Shown piece by piece: positions 12,201-23,389 of a stretch of DNA of 64,000 nucleotides (within the stretch, counting starts at the first letter, position 1; each line of letters opens with the position of its first letter). Source of the stretch: Xiphias gladius (lineage: Eukaryota; Chordata; Actinopteri; Istiophoriformes; Xiphiidae); contig NC_053417.1 of assembly GCF_016859285.1 (NCBI RefSeq), positions 22,118,706-22,182,705 on the forward strand, in the 5' to 3' direction. The notes below the pieces were generated by a model. It worked only from the letters and a program-made list of their open reading frames with translations, was not told the origin of the DNA and did no database searches. Both the position numbers and the translations under genes were made by a program.

Positions 12201-13032
12201 TACAGATGATCCAAAGCCCCCTGGGCTGATAGAACTGGAGGAAAACGTGCCCGGCACAGTGACGGTGATCTGGGAGCCTTCTCCTGATGAGAAACGGGAT
12301 GACCGCCTCCACTACACAGTGTCCAAACTTGACTCTACTAAACGCACATGGACCACAGTGGCTGACAGACTCTTCAATAACAAGTTCACAGTCTGCAACA
12401 TCATGCAGGGGAGGGAATATCATTTCCGGGTCTATGCCAAAAATGACATGGGCATATCCGCACCCTCGGAGTCACCGACATGGGGGATGGAGAAGAAGAA
12501 AGGTTTGTTTGCACATCTCAAACATTCTCGAAAGCCAAGTAGTCGCTTCTTGTAAAAAAAAAAAAAAAAAACATCATCTTACTGTATCTCCTCTCTTGTA
12601 GAAAAGTTTGTGGTAAATGCACCAATCAGAAAGGACTGTGATTTGCGATGTGCTCCGACTTTCATTGTGCCGTTGAAGCTTCACACTGCACCCAAAGGCT
12701 ATGAATGCTATATGAGCTGTGCAGTGAAGGGAAATCCCAAGCCTCGCGTCACGTGGTATCGAAATCACATCAGTCTAAACACCAATGCCAACTATCACAT
12801 CTCCAACACCTGCGGAGTTTGCTCCATGTTAATCCTCCGCGTGGGCCCCAAGGACATGGGAGACTATACAGTCACCGCAGAGAATGCCCTGGGACGGGCT
12901 GAATGCTCCACGGTCCTCAGCGTCAGAGGTGAGAAGGAAGCACACCTGCACTTTAATTTATAGGACAGGTGAGAAAGAAAATAAACATACCAAGTGATGT
13001 TAGATCGTTTTTCTCTCTTCCATACAGAGTGA
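1..13032 (+). CDS. igfn1: igfn1, 3' part (Ig-like and FN3 domain protein)
   Basis: This is a muscle cytoskeletal scaffold of the titin/MyBP-C superfamily; IGFN1 is known from the Z-disc of skeletal muscle. Seventeen coding exons can be joined in frame: 1-187, 955-1059, 1221-1379, 2129-2251, 2608-2724, 4326-4450, 5327-5468, 5622-5915, 6637-6933, 10641-10820, 10917-11045, 11154-11462, 11679-11764, 11898-12090, 12206-12502, 12602-12928 and 13028-13032. Together they give about 1024 residues plus a stop. The gene is cut by the left edge, so its N-terminus is missing. The visible order is acidic linkers, then Ig-Ig-FN3-FN3-FN3-Ig-FN3-Ig. Most introns are phase 1, as is usual for shuffled Ig/FN3 modules. 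The last exon adds only two bases before TGA. The name rests on domain order and on the igfn1/ppp1r12b/syt2 synteny; a MyBP-C-like paralogue is the main alternative. Confidence 0.82.
4326..6933 (+). other. igfn1: igfn1 Ig-Ig-FN3 domain exons
   Basis: The first Ig domain is split over 4326-4450 and 5327-5468. It has the B-strand Cys (TAELTCKL) and the F-G region (WFRDGKK before the intron), but no second canonical Cys in a YxC context. The second Ig domain lies in one exon, 5622-5915 (98 residues), with the W of the C strand (IQWYREGEE) and the D-T-G of the E-F loop. It too lacks the usual disulfide pair, as is common for intracellular I-set domains of muscle proteins. The FN3 domain is 6637-6933, with the RWRPPKDDGGSPVTNYTLER core and the YCYRIRAV strand. 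All the internal boundaries between domains are phase 1. Confidence 0.83.
4843..5060 (+). repeat. tRNA-derived SINE remnant
   Basis: The segment contains a degraded B-box-like stretch (GTTTGAATCCAGCC at about 4911), followed by text typical of a fish tRNA-derived SINE (GGGACCTTTGTTG, then a CT-rich tract and AATAAAATGCAAATGCCC) and an A-rich tail. It sits in the igfn1 intron 4451-5326. The family was recognised from memory, so the exact subfamily is not stated. Confidence 0.5.
7130..7348 (+). repeat. interspersed repeat fragment (L2/SINE-like 3' text)
   Basis: The stretch reads like a worn copy of a widespread fish repeat: CATACCTATGGGCAAT, CATCTAACCTGCAAGCCTTT, GGACTGTG and GTGCTAACCACTAAG occur in the usual order. 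It ends at the hairpin that starts at 7349. Family assignment is from memory only. Confidence 0.4.
7349..7384. repeat. perfect 16-bp inverted repeat with 4-nt loop
   Basis: The arm at 7349-7364 (GCCCCCATGGTGCACA) is the exact reverse complement of 7369-7384, with loop CTAT between. On RNA it would form a stable hairpin with a GC-rich base. Confidence 0.85.
8490..8860. other. CpG-rich patch inside the igfn1 intron
   Basis: CpG dinucleotides are clearly denser here than in the AT-rich flanks (for example around 8523-8545, 8650-8690 and 8740-8790). It may be a promoter-like island, an enhancer or a GC-rich transposon remnant. A weakly supported open frame on the - strand lies just downstream of it (8062-8316). 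No CDS is called. Confidence 0.35.
9179..9228. repeat. (CA)n microsatellite
   Basis: About 25 uninterrupted CA units directly before the foldback element. Confidence 0.95.
9231..9532. mobile_element. foldback MITE-like element with imperfect ~80-bp arms
   Basis: The left arm (about 9231-9315) and right arm (about 9445-9532) are imperfect reverse complements: left CCACATCAGATCAGGTCTA pairs with right CTAGACCTGGTCTGATGTGA, and left CCACTTGTCAAATCTGGAC pairs with right TAGTCCACATTTGACAAG. The spacer of about 130 bp has no coding potential. It is probably a non-autonomous DNA transposon; the family was not identified. Confidence 0.6.
10022..10262. repeat. MITE-like repeat (GATTAATC/TAATCAATT type)
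   Basis: The segment starts with GTAACGGTTATTTTCACTATC and ends with TTACTGAGATAATCATTTCAG, which are near-inverse ends. The interior is AT-rich with TTAATCA words. It resembles a common fish MITE also seen at 30795-31142. Confidence 0.4.
10641..13032 (+). other. igfn1: igfn1 C-terminal FN3-FN3-Ig-FN3-Ig exons
   Basis: FN3 domains lie in 10641-10820 plus 10917-11045 (WASPSNTGG, YEFRVTAIN), in 11154-11462 (WTKPEEKPE, YWVRVIATNDGG) and in 12206-12502 (WEPSPDEKRD, YHFRVYAKND). Ig domains lie in 11679-11764 plus 11898-12090 (MWLKDNVPV, SDSGIYSI) and in 12602-12928 (YMSCAVKGNPKPRVTWYRN, DMGDYTVTAENALG). The FN3-FN3-Ig-FN3-Ig tail is the arrangement of the C6-C10 end of myosin-binding protein C, which in that family mediates thick filament binding; a similar role here is inference. 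The last exon at 13028 supplies the closing E and a TGA stop. Confidence 0.85.
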
Positions 13033-13189
13033 AGAAACTAAGGACGCCACAATATGAGCAGTATTCATTTTAAAGTTTAGACTTCTCATAAGGGATATTT
13101 GAATTGAAGCGGTTGTGCTGCTTGGATGTACGTAATTCACCAACTGCAATAAGAATCGAAATGAGATATTAGACTGATACTGATACCAA

Positions 13190-13488
13190 AATAAAATGAT
13201 TTCACGAATGAAACATTGCATTCCTGCATGGTTTGAAAAATTATTTACTTTGTATCCGGTGATTAAAATCAGAAAATCATTGCAGAATGTGATGACGTTT
13301 GTGGTTCGAAATAGGCAGCAGCCCGTGAAAAGGTATCTGTTTTACAGCAGATACATGACAGTATTGATACTGTGGCTAAAGACATATTCTTGAAGGGTTT
13401 TCTGGTTGTTTTTGCTCATGCTCTTCATGGGTCTTGTATCAACACATCATCCTGCTAATTTAAACATCTACAATAATTTGACAATAAA
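13190..13488 (+). promoter_or_regulatory. igfn1: candidate igfn1 polyadenylation signals
   Basis: AATAAA occurs at 13190-13195 and 13483-13488, about 160 and 450 bases after the igfn1 stop. Either would give a short 3' UTR. The DNA from there to about 14.7 kb shows no gene. Confidence 0.5.
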
Positions 13489-14700
13489 ATGTAACAAAGA
13501 AAAAATGGAAAAGAAATGCAAGACCTAAAGATAATTTCTGTTGTCATGAATAGCTGGTGTTGTTAAATACGCTTTTTGTCACTGCATATGTTTTTTTTAA
13601 CTTGCCATGACAGAAAAACCCCAGGGCTATTGAATGTGCTATATGGTCACATTACATTGCACTTCTGTTGGATCCTGCACCAATAGTGTCCACCTTTGTC
13701 CAGCTTAACACTGAGGCGTATAATTTTAGCAAGTTTTATCACCGTGTTTGCATTACACCACCAATTACAAACTGCTGCAACGCAGCAGTGTTCACAGTGT
13801 TTACAGAAGCATGTGGATCACTCTGATCCATATTTACTTATTTCCCACATTGGAACGCTCACATCACCTCCTGGTTTTGGACCAAGTGCAGAGAAAATTT
13901 CATTGAACAAAAGGCTAACGTGATTGTACCTTAGGGATGATGTAACTGTAAAAGCCGTCCTGCCCTTAGAAGCACAGCAAAACCAGAAGAAGGGTGAGGG
14001 AGATGCCCACACAGTCCTGAGGAGAGGTCTGGTCAGGCAACATACTTTAACATTAGATATGCAGGGATCAATCTATCGATTAAGTGATTCTCATTATAAG
14101 TGAGTCAGTATAAGTGATCACTTTCGGCAGCCTGGTTCAGATTAGTTGAGTTCCAGAGCATTTAGTTTAGTTGCACTATACAAGCAGTGTTAAAAAACTG
14201 GTGATAGACACGGAGCAGATGTTTATTGGCAAAATAAAATACACGCAAATACAAACCAAAGAAAGCAAAACAAGAGACACTGAAAATAAAGTAATACAGA
14301 ACCATGTGACAATAACTGTATAAGATAGAGAGAATCAATTAGACATCATAAAGATTAAGAGGAGATTTAACAGGAGTGTAGATTCCACTGAGCAAGGTGG
14401 TTGTACCAGAGAGGATGTTGACATGTTAGAAGCTGAAGGTGACCTGTAACAGAGGTGTGCCCGTTTCAGAGTCTGTGCATGGCGCTGACCACCACAGTCC
14501 CATCTGCCTCATTCCGAAACAACGCTGTACCATAAAATTAAAGAGTCAGAAACCTAGTGTGTTCGTTCATTCTTTGACAGCCGTTGGGTTTCCCTGCAGC
14601 TCCCTCATGTCACATCGTTAGAGGAGCCTACGCGTAATTGCTGCAGGGCCTCAGCTGCAGTAAAAAAAAAAAAAAACACCACCCACACCCCCAACTTGAC
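13489..14700. other. intergenic spacer, igfn1 to coiled-coil gene
   Basis: AT-rich sequence without a convincing open frame or RNA gene. GC content rises sharply after about 14.6 kb at the start of the next promoter. Confidence 0.6.
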
Positions 14701-16100
14701 GTGTAGCGTCTCCATTAGATGACAGCAGCGCACATGGTGGCGGAAGCTCAGCCACCCCCGGTGCCACCCCCCAACCCCCAGCTCCCAGCTCCCGAGCCCC
14801 CCCCCCTGAACGGACAAACACGCCACCTACGGCGCACGCCTGCCTTCCTCATCTTCGGAGCTGCACTCCTCGACGAGAAGTCGCCGCAGCCTCCCCGGTC
14901 CTTCGCTGTGCGGCGACTGAAAACCAGGCCGACTCGTAACCGCGCCGCTTAAAGGAGCCGTCTGAACTAAAATCACCGCCTACACTCCGGTCCAGGCCTC
15001 TTTCTTTTTTTTTTTTTGACCCACCGGCTCCTTGAATATCACCTCTCTGCCTGGCTGGAACATTGTGTCCTCTGAGGGGAAGATGACTGCCAAGCATCGG
15101 AAAGGGAAAAGCAACCACAAGCACGAGGACAACTTTTTCAAAAATGAAGTTGCTGAGTCGGAAGCTCGCGCTGCGGGGAACAATTACATTCCGCTGTTGG
15201 TTTTGTTCCTGCTGATCGTAATGGGCTGCGGCACCGGCGCGTGGTTCTGCTTCCAGCAGCACCAAACTTTAACCCACTTAGCGGACAGCCTCGCGGGCAT
15301 GCAGACGAAGATAGTGAAGCTACAGTCGTCCCACGAAGAAATCAGGCAGTCGCACAGTAAGGTAAGGGGCCGGAGGTGATGAGGAGCCCTGCGTGGCGCA
15401 GGACGCGGTCAAGCCACCTGAGTTCGCAGGCACGAGCGGCACGACGCGCCTCTGCCCGCTCGCCCGCGACCCCGTCCTGAATGCGTAGATCAATCTGATT
15501 TTTTTTTTAATTGATTTTTTTATTTATTTATTCACGAGCCTATAAATGGACACAAGCGCGCCCAGAAAACGAGAAGCGGCTTCGCCGCAACAGTGCGCGC
15601 AAGCAAGGAAAGTTACGAGCCGCGGGCCTCTCGTCACATTTCGAGAGTGTCAAGAGAGAGAGAGAGAGAGAGAGAGCGAGCCTCGCCGGGGTGAACGCAC
15701 AAAACGCCTGCTATTCCTGACATCCACGCAGCTGCTGACGTTCGTAATGGGGATTAGTCTTGACCCACAATCGCAGGGACTCCGGCTTCTGTCGCTGCCT
15801 CAAATACACATCCAGCGTGTTGCGAGGGGGGGGTCAGAGCTTTTTTTTCTTTTTTTTCTTTTTTTTCCTCCGGTGTGTATCGAAATGCCAGGCAAGAACA
15901 CGCTTCCAGGGGCTGTGCAGAACGGTGCCGGTCGAAATAACAACAAACAAGACCGCAGTCTGCCAAGGCTAATTTTAGTCTGTGGTTTTTGATACTGAAC
16001 ACCGGTTCAGAGGTGGTCCGCGGGCCATCTTAGAGACCGCAGGAAAACGGGGGGGTCGCTTGTGTTCCCGACATGAAACCACACGCCTTGAGTACGAGCG
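14700..16100 (+). promoter_or_regulatory. CpG-rich promoter region of the coiled-coil gene
   Basis: CpG frequency and GC content are high around 14740-14960, 15170-15260 and 15390-15640, spanning the first coding exon and the start of its intron. No TATA box is obvious, so a dispersed CpG-island type start is likely. A proline-rich open frame (14719-14952) lies upstream of the real ATG and may be a 5' UTR uORF. A (GA)n run lies at 15653-15676. Confidence 0.6.
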
Positions 16101-19100
16101 CAGGCAATCCATGAAATTAGCGGGATTGCTTCAAGAAATGGTCTGATTTCTAGCACAAAATGAACTGACCCTGTTATGTCACCGCAAACTGAGGTGCCTG
16201 TGGCTATGTAGTGAAGCTCATGGTATTCTAACTATTTATTAGTTGCTGCAGGCAACTCTGAGAAGATTTTTTTTTTTTTTTTTTTTTTGTAGTACTTAAC
16301 CAAAAACAAACCCACTCCACTCACTCCTTCCGTCTCTCATCGCAACTCCACCTTTGGTTCAGGCAGGGCTGCGTGGCGAAACTTTGCATATGAGAGCAGC
16401 TCTGCTAGCTCGGTCTTGTTAGGGAAGCATTTCCTGTGTGAGTAGTTAATTGTTTCTTTGGGACTCATAAATGTGCCACTGCAGTCGCCAAGTTTTAGCA
16501 CCTCAGGGTTTAGGTCCTGACGAACAGGAGTTGGAAGAAGCACATGCTTCCTTATGCAACTTTACTCCATTGCAGTATGTTAGTTTGTCTCATGTAACCC
16601 CCCCCAGTTTGCCAGGAGATAAGGTTTTACTGACCTGTCCATTCAGGTTAGGACCTGTCCTGATTGGTTTTTAGGTTTCAGATGTCCCTGTGGTCTGTGA
16701 CAGAACAGATCTCCATCCCCCGAGCATTTTTTTTTTTTTTTTTTTTGGAACAGGAATTTAAACAAACCTTACCATACTGATTTTTATTTTTTTAAAAACA
16801 CATGCTGCTACAGCCCATGGACACACCAGCAGGCCTAGGGCTGTGTAGTGTATAGGCCTGGGTGTTTAAACACTACTCTGTTTACTTCATGCACTTATAT
16901 ACTCTGATGTGGTGGGAGCAATGTAGTATTTTTGAGTTAATTTCCATGAAGCTCATAAAAAAAACTGAACATAAAACCATCTGTGGCATCTCAGAACTTA
17001 GATAACACTTTCTACGGTAATCTTCATAATTTTGATTAGTCTTTCAAGTTTACTCGACATCACTCCTGTGCGTCTCGTTGCAGCAGCAAATTTCAGAGAG
17101 TCTGGAGACCCGCCTGAATGCCCTGGAGGAGTCTTACGCACTGGCCCAGAAACAGGTGGGCATGGCCTTGGCCACAGCTGAGCAGCTCAAGGCGTCTGAC
17201 CTCCCCTCTCAGGTGCTGTCGCTCCACACTGAGATGAAAGCCCGCCTGGCCGAGATGCAGCAAGCCACGGTGTCTCTGGAGCAACTGAGCCGGCTGCAGA
17301 GCATGCTGAAGGGAAAGAGTGAGGAGTTTGAGGGCGTCAGGGTTCAGGTGGAGGTTCTGGCCACACTGAGCACTGAGCTGTCTCAGAAGGTGGAGGTTTT
17401 AACAGGGAGCCTTGGAGACGCAGAATCAAAGCTGGAGGAGAAAGTTGGGCAGGTGGCCACACTGAGCACCACCCTGGACGGACAGGCTGCCGAAGTGCTC
17501 AGACTGAAGGAGCAACTGGACACGTATCGGGCTCAGCTGGAGGCCAGCACACTGGAGATGGCTACTGTCAGGTAGGTTGTGGAAAAAAGCCGCAGATTTC
17601 GGTGTTGTGGAGAAAATAGCTCACTTCCTCTGACCCGTAACTTTATGTTGACTTTGTCAAATCCCCGTTAGCCGCCTCTGTCTGTGTGTCTGCGTTACTC
17701 TGGGCCAGTGTTGGTGGGCCTCATAGTCACATTCTGAGATTGCCGTGATCTGTGATAACATTTCTATTGCGTTGATGACTTTTGGAGTTGAACGGTTTGC
17801 GTAAAATTTACTTTGTATGTAAAATCTGCACTCTTTGAAGCTTATGTAAGCATCAGGGAAATTGGGTTAATAGGCTATTGTTGCACATGTCAGGATCAAA
17901 GATAGCGATGTTATGAAGCCATTGGTTCCTTTCCCAATGGGGCTACAGAATTTCTTCTTCTTCTGCTTCTTCTTCTCATAATAATATGACAAAGTTTCTG
18001 TCCACACAGGTATAAACCACAAAAAAATAACTTCGAACGTTCATTTTCACTCAGAAACCCTCACTCTGAGTGTCTTCTGTCTTTCAGGGAGCTGCTCGAG
18101 AATGAGCAGTCCCTGCAGCTCCAGCAGGCCAGTATGGAGGAGCAGCTCAGTAGGGTACGTCGGAGTCTGCAGGATCAGAACTCGGCAGCCCATGACCTGC
18201 ACTCTGAACTCAGGGCTCAGCTGGAGACCATGCAGATGCAGGTTACCCGGGTAACCAACACACAAGCCAATCAGATAATTAGTCCCGTACACGCTTGTCA
18301 CCATTTTTCTGTCACTATTTATTTATTTCTTTATTTATTTAAATTAATGGAGAGAGGTAGCTCGCGAGCATGCAGGAAAATGATATTTATTGGCTCGATT
18401 CTTTCTACAGCTGGCGGAAATGAGCCATCACTGGGCACAACACCAAATTAACTTGAATAAATAAACAAATCATAAATTGCATGTGGCGATCCCGAGGTCT
18501 GTAACCAGATTGAATCAGATTTCTCTTCATATACAATAAATACGTAAATATGTCACTGATATAAAAGACTTAGATGTACGATAAGTTTTCAAAATAGAAA
18601 GTTTTTAAGATTATACATGTAGTATATGGCTGAACTTGTCATATACCTTAACACACATACTGTCAGCACACATGGACTTGGTCTCTTTACTATTTCTGTT
18701 CACTGTCTGCCCATAGGGAACCAAAATGAGATTTTCATCTCAGTAGCTTGAAGGGGCTAATTGCCTGGCAGGAATCTGATGGATCCGATGGGTTCACGTC
18801 AACACTTACATTCATATATTACAGATCATTGTTGTGTGTGTCATTTTTCCGTCACCTCGTTTACCTAGACACCTGGATAGCCAGATTGCAGACCAATAAA
18901 CCATCCACACTCTGGTCTATTATGATGTAATGTGTATTTTATTGCTTTCTTTGGCGTAGCTGGTGGGTGATATGCAACCTCCTGCTGAGCCTGTAGAACA
19001 GACAGTTGAAGAAACGGCCCCCGCAGCTCAAGAGGCAGCTGCAGGAACTGAAGAAGAAGGAGAAGAAGCCCTTGCTATAGATGTAGAAAAAGAGGCAGAT

Positions 19101-19544
19101 GAACAAGGAGAAACAGCTGCACAAGATGAAGAGCCTCCCGAGCAGGAGGTTTCTGTGGCAGAAGAGCAAGATGAGTCCATTACCTTATCAGAAAAGGAGG
19201 AAGTGGAGACTACACAGACAGAAGAGGAGGAACAAAGTGTAGAAGAGGAGACGCCCGAAGAGGAGAGCCAGAAAGCAGATGAAGAGGAGGAATCTGAGGG
19301 AGAGAAAGTTCAGGAGGAGTCACTGGTCGAGGAGAAGAGCCACAAAGCGGAAGAGGAGGCAGTAGATGAGGAAAACCACAAAGCAGATGGGGAGATGGCA
19401 TCGGAAGGAGAGGGGGGAATGGAGGAGTCACTGCTGGAGGAGGAGGAGAACCTTAATGTAGAGGAGGAAGAACAGCAGGGTGTGGCAGATGAGGGAGAGG
19501 ACCCGTTAGAAACTGATGCTTTACCAGAGGATGAATGTAAGTGA
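15083..19544 (+). CDS. single-pass membrane coiled-coil protein with acidic tail
   Basis: Four exons join in frame: 15083-15361, 17084-17571, 18088-18250 and 18960-19544, giving 504 residues. The start is the first in-frame ATG, after a CpG-rich 5' region. Residues 1-34 are basic and hydrophilic (KHRKGKSNHKHED) and residues 35-57 form one hydrophobic segment (YIPLLVLFLLIVMGCGTGAW), with no cleavable signal, so a type II or ER/nuclear-envelope anchor is likely. Residues 60-310 are heptad-rich coiled coil. From about 315 to the end the protein is extremely rich in Glu, with repeated (S/N)-H-K-A-(E/D) and EEE words. The layout recalls IKBIP, CKAP4 and kinectin-type ER proteins, and the AWFCFQQ after the membrane segment resembles IKBIP, but I do not recognise a named orthologue. 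The acceptor at 17081 is a NAGNAG (CAGCAG). Confidence 0.75.
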
Positions 19545-20509
19545 TAAATTTATTCACAACAATACATTGGATAAAATGAAATCAAAAATTGTCATATCCC
19601 TCCTAATATTTTTGTCTTTTATGTTTTACAGAGGTTTTTTTTTTTTTTGTTTTGTTTTTTTTGGTTTGGTTTGGTTTTTTTTTTTTTTTTTTTTTTTTTG
19701 TTGTTGCACCGGACATACCAAACCAAGGAGAGTGGGGACAGTCTAAAGTCAGCGTCTACAATACAACAATTACTGTAAGAAGGCATTATTGATCAGTATT
19801 GTTTATGTGCAGTATTCATTGTGTGGTTGCTCTTTTGAAAGGCAGACCTAATCAGAAGAATTCAGTCACTATGCTGGAGTTGGAGCTGAAACCACAAAAT
19901 ATGAGATGGCTGTTAAGTTTGAAAATGAGTAATTCAGGATTTACCTGCCAGTAACAACCTCAGAAGCCTTAATCCATAAAAGAACAACCGTCTGTCTACA
20001 GAGCATTTTCCACTCTTCATAACTTGCTTTTTTTTTCCTTTTTTTTTTAAAAATTTGGTCAAGGTTCTGTACTAAGCTGGAAAACTGAAAGCCAATGACA
20101 TTACAAGAAGCCAATGCATAAACTGTTTATCAGTGCACTTGAAGAAGCCATAAGTAATGCCTGTCTTGGTGACATTAAAATGTTTTTTTTTTTTTTTTTT
20201 TGTTGTCACTGCCTGAAATGTATCGTGAGGCAATATTTTATAAGATAAAACAGATGTAGAGAGTAAGTTATTGTATCCCAGTTGTTTACACAGGCAAAAC
20301 AGCCAACTAAAGAGCTAGCAAAAAAAAAAAGCATCTTTGATAAGATAAACAGCAATTCCTGAATGTTTTTTTTTTTTTTTTTCCTTTATACACTACATAT
20401 CTTTGGTTCATTACTTAAACGGAAGCTTTTCCTGGTGTAGTTTCACTCATTGTCTCTTTTTCACTTTTTAAGCTGATTACAGACAGAACACACCTGTAGT
20501 ATTGTAAGA

Positions 20510-21654
20510 TACAGTGGGGTCTAAAAAGCTTGAGCCCCCTACCAAGAACTGGTTTCATCAACATCATTCTACAGCTCTAATATATTTTTTATGGAGAAAA
20601 AAAAAGCATTATTTAGTTAGCTCAGACCATTTAGTGCAGATATTCTATGCATTGACTTTGGAAAAAGTACTTGTTTGTAACTATCAGAGTTTAGTGAAGC
20701 ACCTCAGGGACAAATTGTTCTCTAGATAGATGGAAAGCTATCACAGTGTTTAAATGCATCTAAATTGCACATTGCTAGGGCCGCAGTCATATATACACTA
20801 AGGGAGATTTTCGTTCAAAACAAGTCCAATAGCAATCAGTCCTGAATACGCCATACCAACTAAAGCTCAATATACTGTATCAAGCTAACATGTTCAGTCA
20901 AAAGAGAACTGAGAAAGAGCAGCTTATGTAGTTGAGTAGCAGTTGCCAGACCCCCTTTAATGATAAAATCAGTCCTTTGTCCAAACAGTACCACAAATTT
21001 TACTGTTGAAAACCAGAAGTCTTGATTTCAGACTAATCAAAGTTTGAACTTTTTACATTTATAAATGGAGAACCTTTTGTGAGGGACAGCTACGTGAGAG
21101 GTTAGCGTAACAGTCCATAAAAGCAGAGACGAGCGGGGATGTAACCTGACACAGCCTCAGCTACACATCAACCAAAGAGAAGGGCTACTTCACCCTGCGG
21201 AGTCATGTCAGGCTTCATGGCTTGAAGTGCAGAGCAATACCGGGACTGTTTGAAGCCTGAGAGGGGGAGCTGCTGGGCTTTGCTTCCACTGTCACCTGAA
21301 CCCAACCCCGCTGAACGTGTCTGGGAACGTTGAAAACAAAAAAAGGCAAAACATAGCGGCCACATCACAAGACTGTTTCTGCGAGATGCTCGGAAGACAA
21401 CTGCAATAATGTGAATCCTCAAATAATGAAAATAAAAACTATATCACTGATGGAGAGCAAGCTGTGACTAGGGAAAACAGTAGACATATCAAATATTGTT
21501 AATATCAAATATGTTGTTATAAAATTACCGAATTACCTCTTTGGACACATGACAAATGTTTGTTCAGTCATGCTTCACAAATGAGGAATAACTTTGTGAT
21601 AAGGGATATAACAGGGTTCTTGGTTGTACAGTAAGAATTTTGGACACCACTGTA
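20510..21654. mobile_element. candidate non-autonomous Tc1/mariner-type element
   Basis: The left end reads TACAGTGGGGTCTAAAAAGC and the right end is the inverse of TACAGTGGTGTCCAAAATTC, so both ends share the Tc1/mariner-like TACAGTGG(G/T)GTC terminus and are bounded by TA. The 1.1 kb interior shows no transposase frame. Confidence 0.5.
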
Positions 21655-22052
21655 CTTTTTTTCTGTTTTAAAAAAAATTCACTTTTGCAGAAAGCACAAG
21701 GCATTGGTTACTTTTAGTGTGACACTTCCCTCGTTGTCATGTTTTTGAAATAAATCCTGGTTCTTTCACTTTTGCATAAGTGATTTTGTGCTGGTGTGTC
21801 ACTTTCGATTATGGTCATCATGCAGATGGATCAGCATGAGCAGCCCGACATCCTGCTGGAGTCCACATATTGTATGAGTGAGCCTTCAGCTGCCATTTAA
21901 AATACCGGTTTATAGCATCCTGGACCCCGCGCTGTCACTTAACTCTGGTGATATGCTATATTTTTTCCTACTATCAAAACCCATCCTTGATCCTACTAAC
22001 AAGTATCTGCTTACGGGTTCTGGTTTTTTCATGTTGTTTGTTGACCATAACA

Positions 22053-22055
<3 letters not shown>

Positions 22056-22092
<37 letters not shown>
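22056..22092. repeat. (AC)n microsatellite
   Basis: About 18 AC units. Confidence 0.93.
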
Positions 22093-22095
<3 letters not shown>

Positions 22096-22352
22096 AAATT
22101 GCCGGCCTTATCCTTTCAGTTGTGGTGGAAAAATACTGAACATCGAGCTGAAGCGTTTGGTTACCTGTGCAGTTTGACATATTTATTGTCACAATTACAA
22201 CATGTGCATCTGTTACGTGGAAGGAGACAATCTTTGAACTATTGTGATTTGCATTTTCATTTTCACACAAATTTGAACTCGTATTAAATGGAACATCCTA
22301 GAGGTCATGCCTATACAATGTTAAGAAATGTTTAATTTGCCCTGTTGTAGTG

Positions 22353-22930
22353 ATGCACTCCAATGCTGGAAAGTAACAAATACATTTCCTCAATTGATGT
22401 ACTTAAGGAAAACTTTGAGATACTCTTACTTTACTAAATATTTCCAGTTTATGCTACCTGATACTATCTGCTCCACTGAAATTCAGAGGGGAAACATTGT
22501 ACTTTTTACTCCACTATATTGTGTGATGCATAGCAACTAGTTTCCTTGCAGATTAACATTTTAGATGATAAAAATATGATCCCCTGTTATAGATTATCCA
22601 ACAGTATAACTTAGTACCACCAGCTCAACCAGCTAGAATATAAGAATGCTTCATACACATTAACATGTCAATAATAATAATAATTATACAATAATTTAAT
22701 ATAGAATAATACAATTCTGAAAGGGGCCATTGTAATTGCATTGCATAAGTTCTTTTAGTTTTGATAAATGAATTTTATTTTGCTGATTATTTCATCGTTA
22801 CATAGTTTGTCCACCACAGAGTACTGACAAGTTTATTTTCAAATGCAAAATGACCTACTCACTACATATCTTGACTATTACGTCACTTGGTGTTAAAGTT
22901 GGGAGCAGCAATTAAAGTTTGCAGTATCCG
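22353..22930. mobile_element. MITE-like element, AAGTACATTTACTC family, degraded
   Basis: The left half shares ordered words with the better copy at 32.0-32.8 kb: GTACTTAAG, CTCTTACTTTAC, TATTTCCA, CTCCACT, TTCAGAGGGGAAA and CTTTTTACTCCACTA. The right boundary is uncertain. Confidence 0.45.
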
Positions 22931-23389
22931 TAGCAGCTTTAACCAGCGGTTGGCAGCACAAACTGTATCCCAGTCGCAATTCTTCTGGTCCTGAGTAGCA
23001 GTAGAAAGTTGGCAATATCAATAGCAGTTAGCAACGTCGACAGGTTTTAGGGCTACTTTTTCTCAAGTAAGACTTTGAGTGCAGGATAGTGAGTACAGCT
23101 ACTTCTTCCATGTTGTTTTATAAGAACAATAGACCATGTTCAGTTCGAAGCACAAATGTTTCAAAGAAAATATGGCACCGTTGAAAGTTTTGCGTGACGC
23201 AGCTGGTCGAATTATGTTCCACTATGGCAAAGGCAGACCACAACACACTCAGGTTGGGTGTATTCGTACAAATGATGTTGTAAAATGAACACTTGATTGC
23301 TACTGGCAGAAATGTGTTTGCAGCTCCAACTGACCTGAGGTGCGTATAGACTTGCTGGCATCAGACCTTGGTAGACAGAAGGTCTGTAT

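Larger units (their letters stand above)
19545..23389. other. 3' UTR/intergenic DNA with poly-T runs and repeats
   Basis: Long T homopolymers (for example 19681-19699, 20183-20200, 20366-20382) and several repeats follow the coiled-coil stop. AATAAA-like words occur late (about 21424 and 21749), but none is clearly the true end of that gene. No ppp1r12b ankyrin-repeat exon was found in this stretch. Confidence 0.5.

Noticed and set aside
14719-14952. Proline-rich 77-codon frame before the coiled-coil gene
   Set aside because: Probably 5' UTR of a CpG-island gene; kept only as a possible uORF because composition, not homology, keeps it open.
14849-15265. 138-codon antisense open frame over the coiled-coil first exon
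   Set aside because: It lies opposite a real exon in GC-rich DNA, has no ATG or splice support with family resemblance, and is best explained as a shadow.
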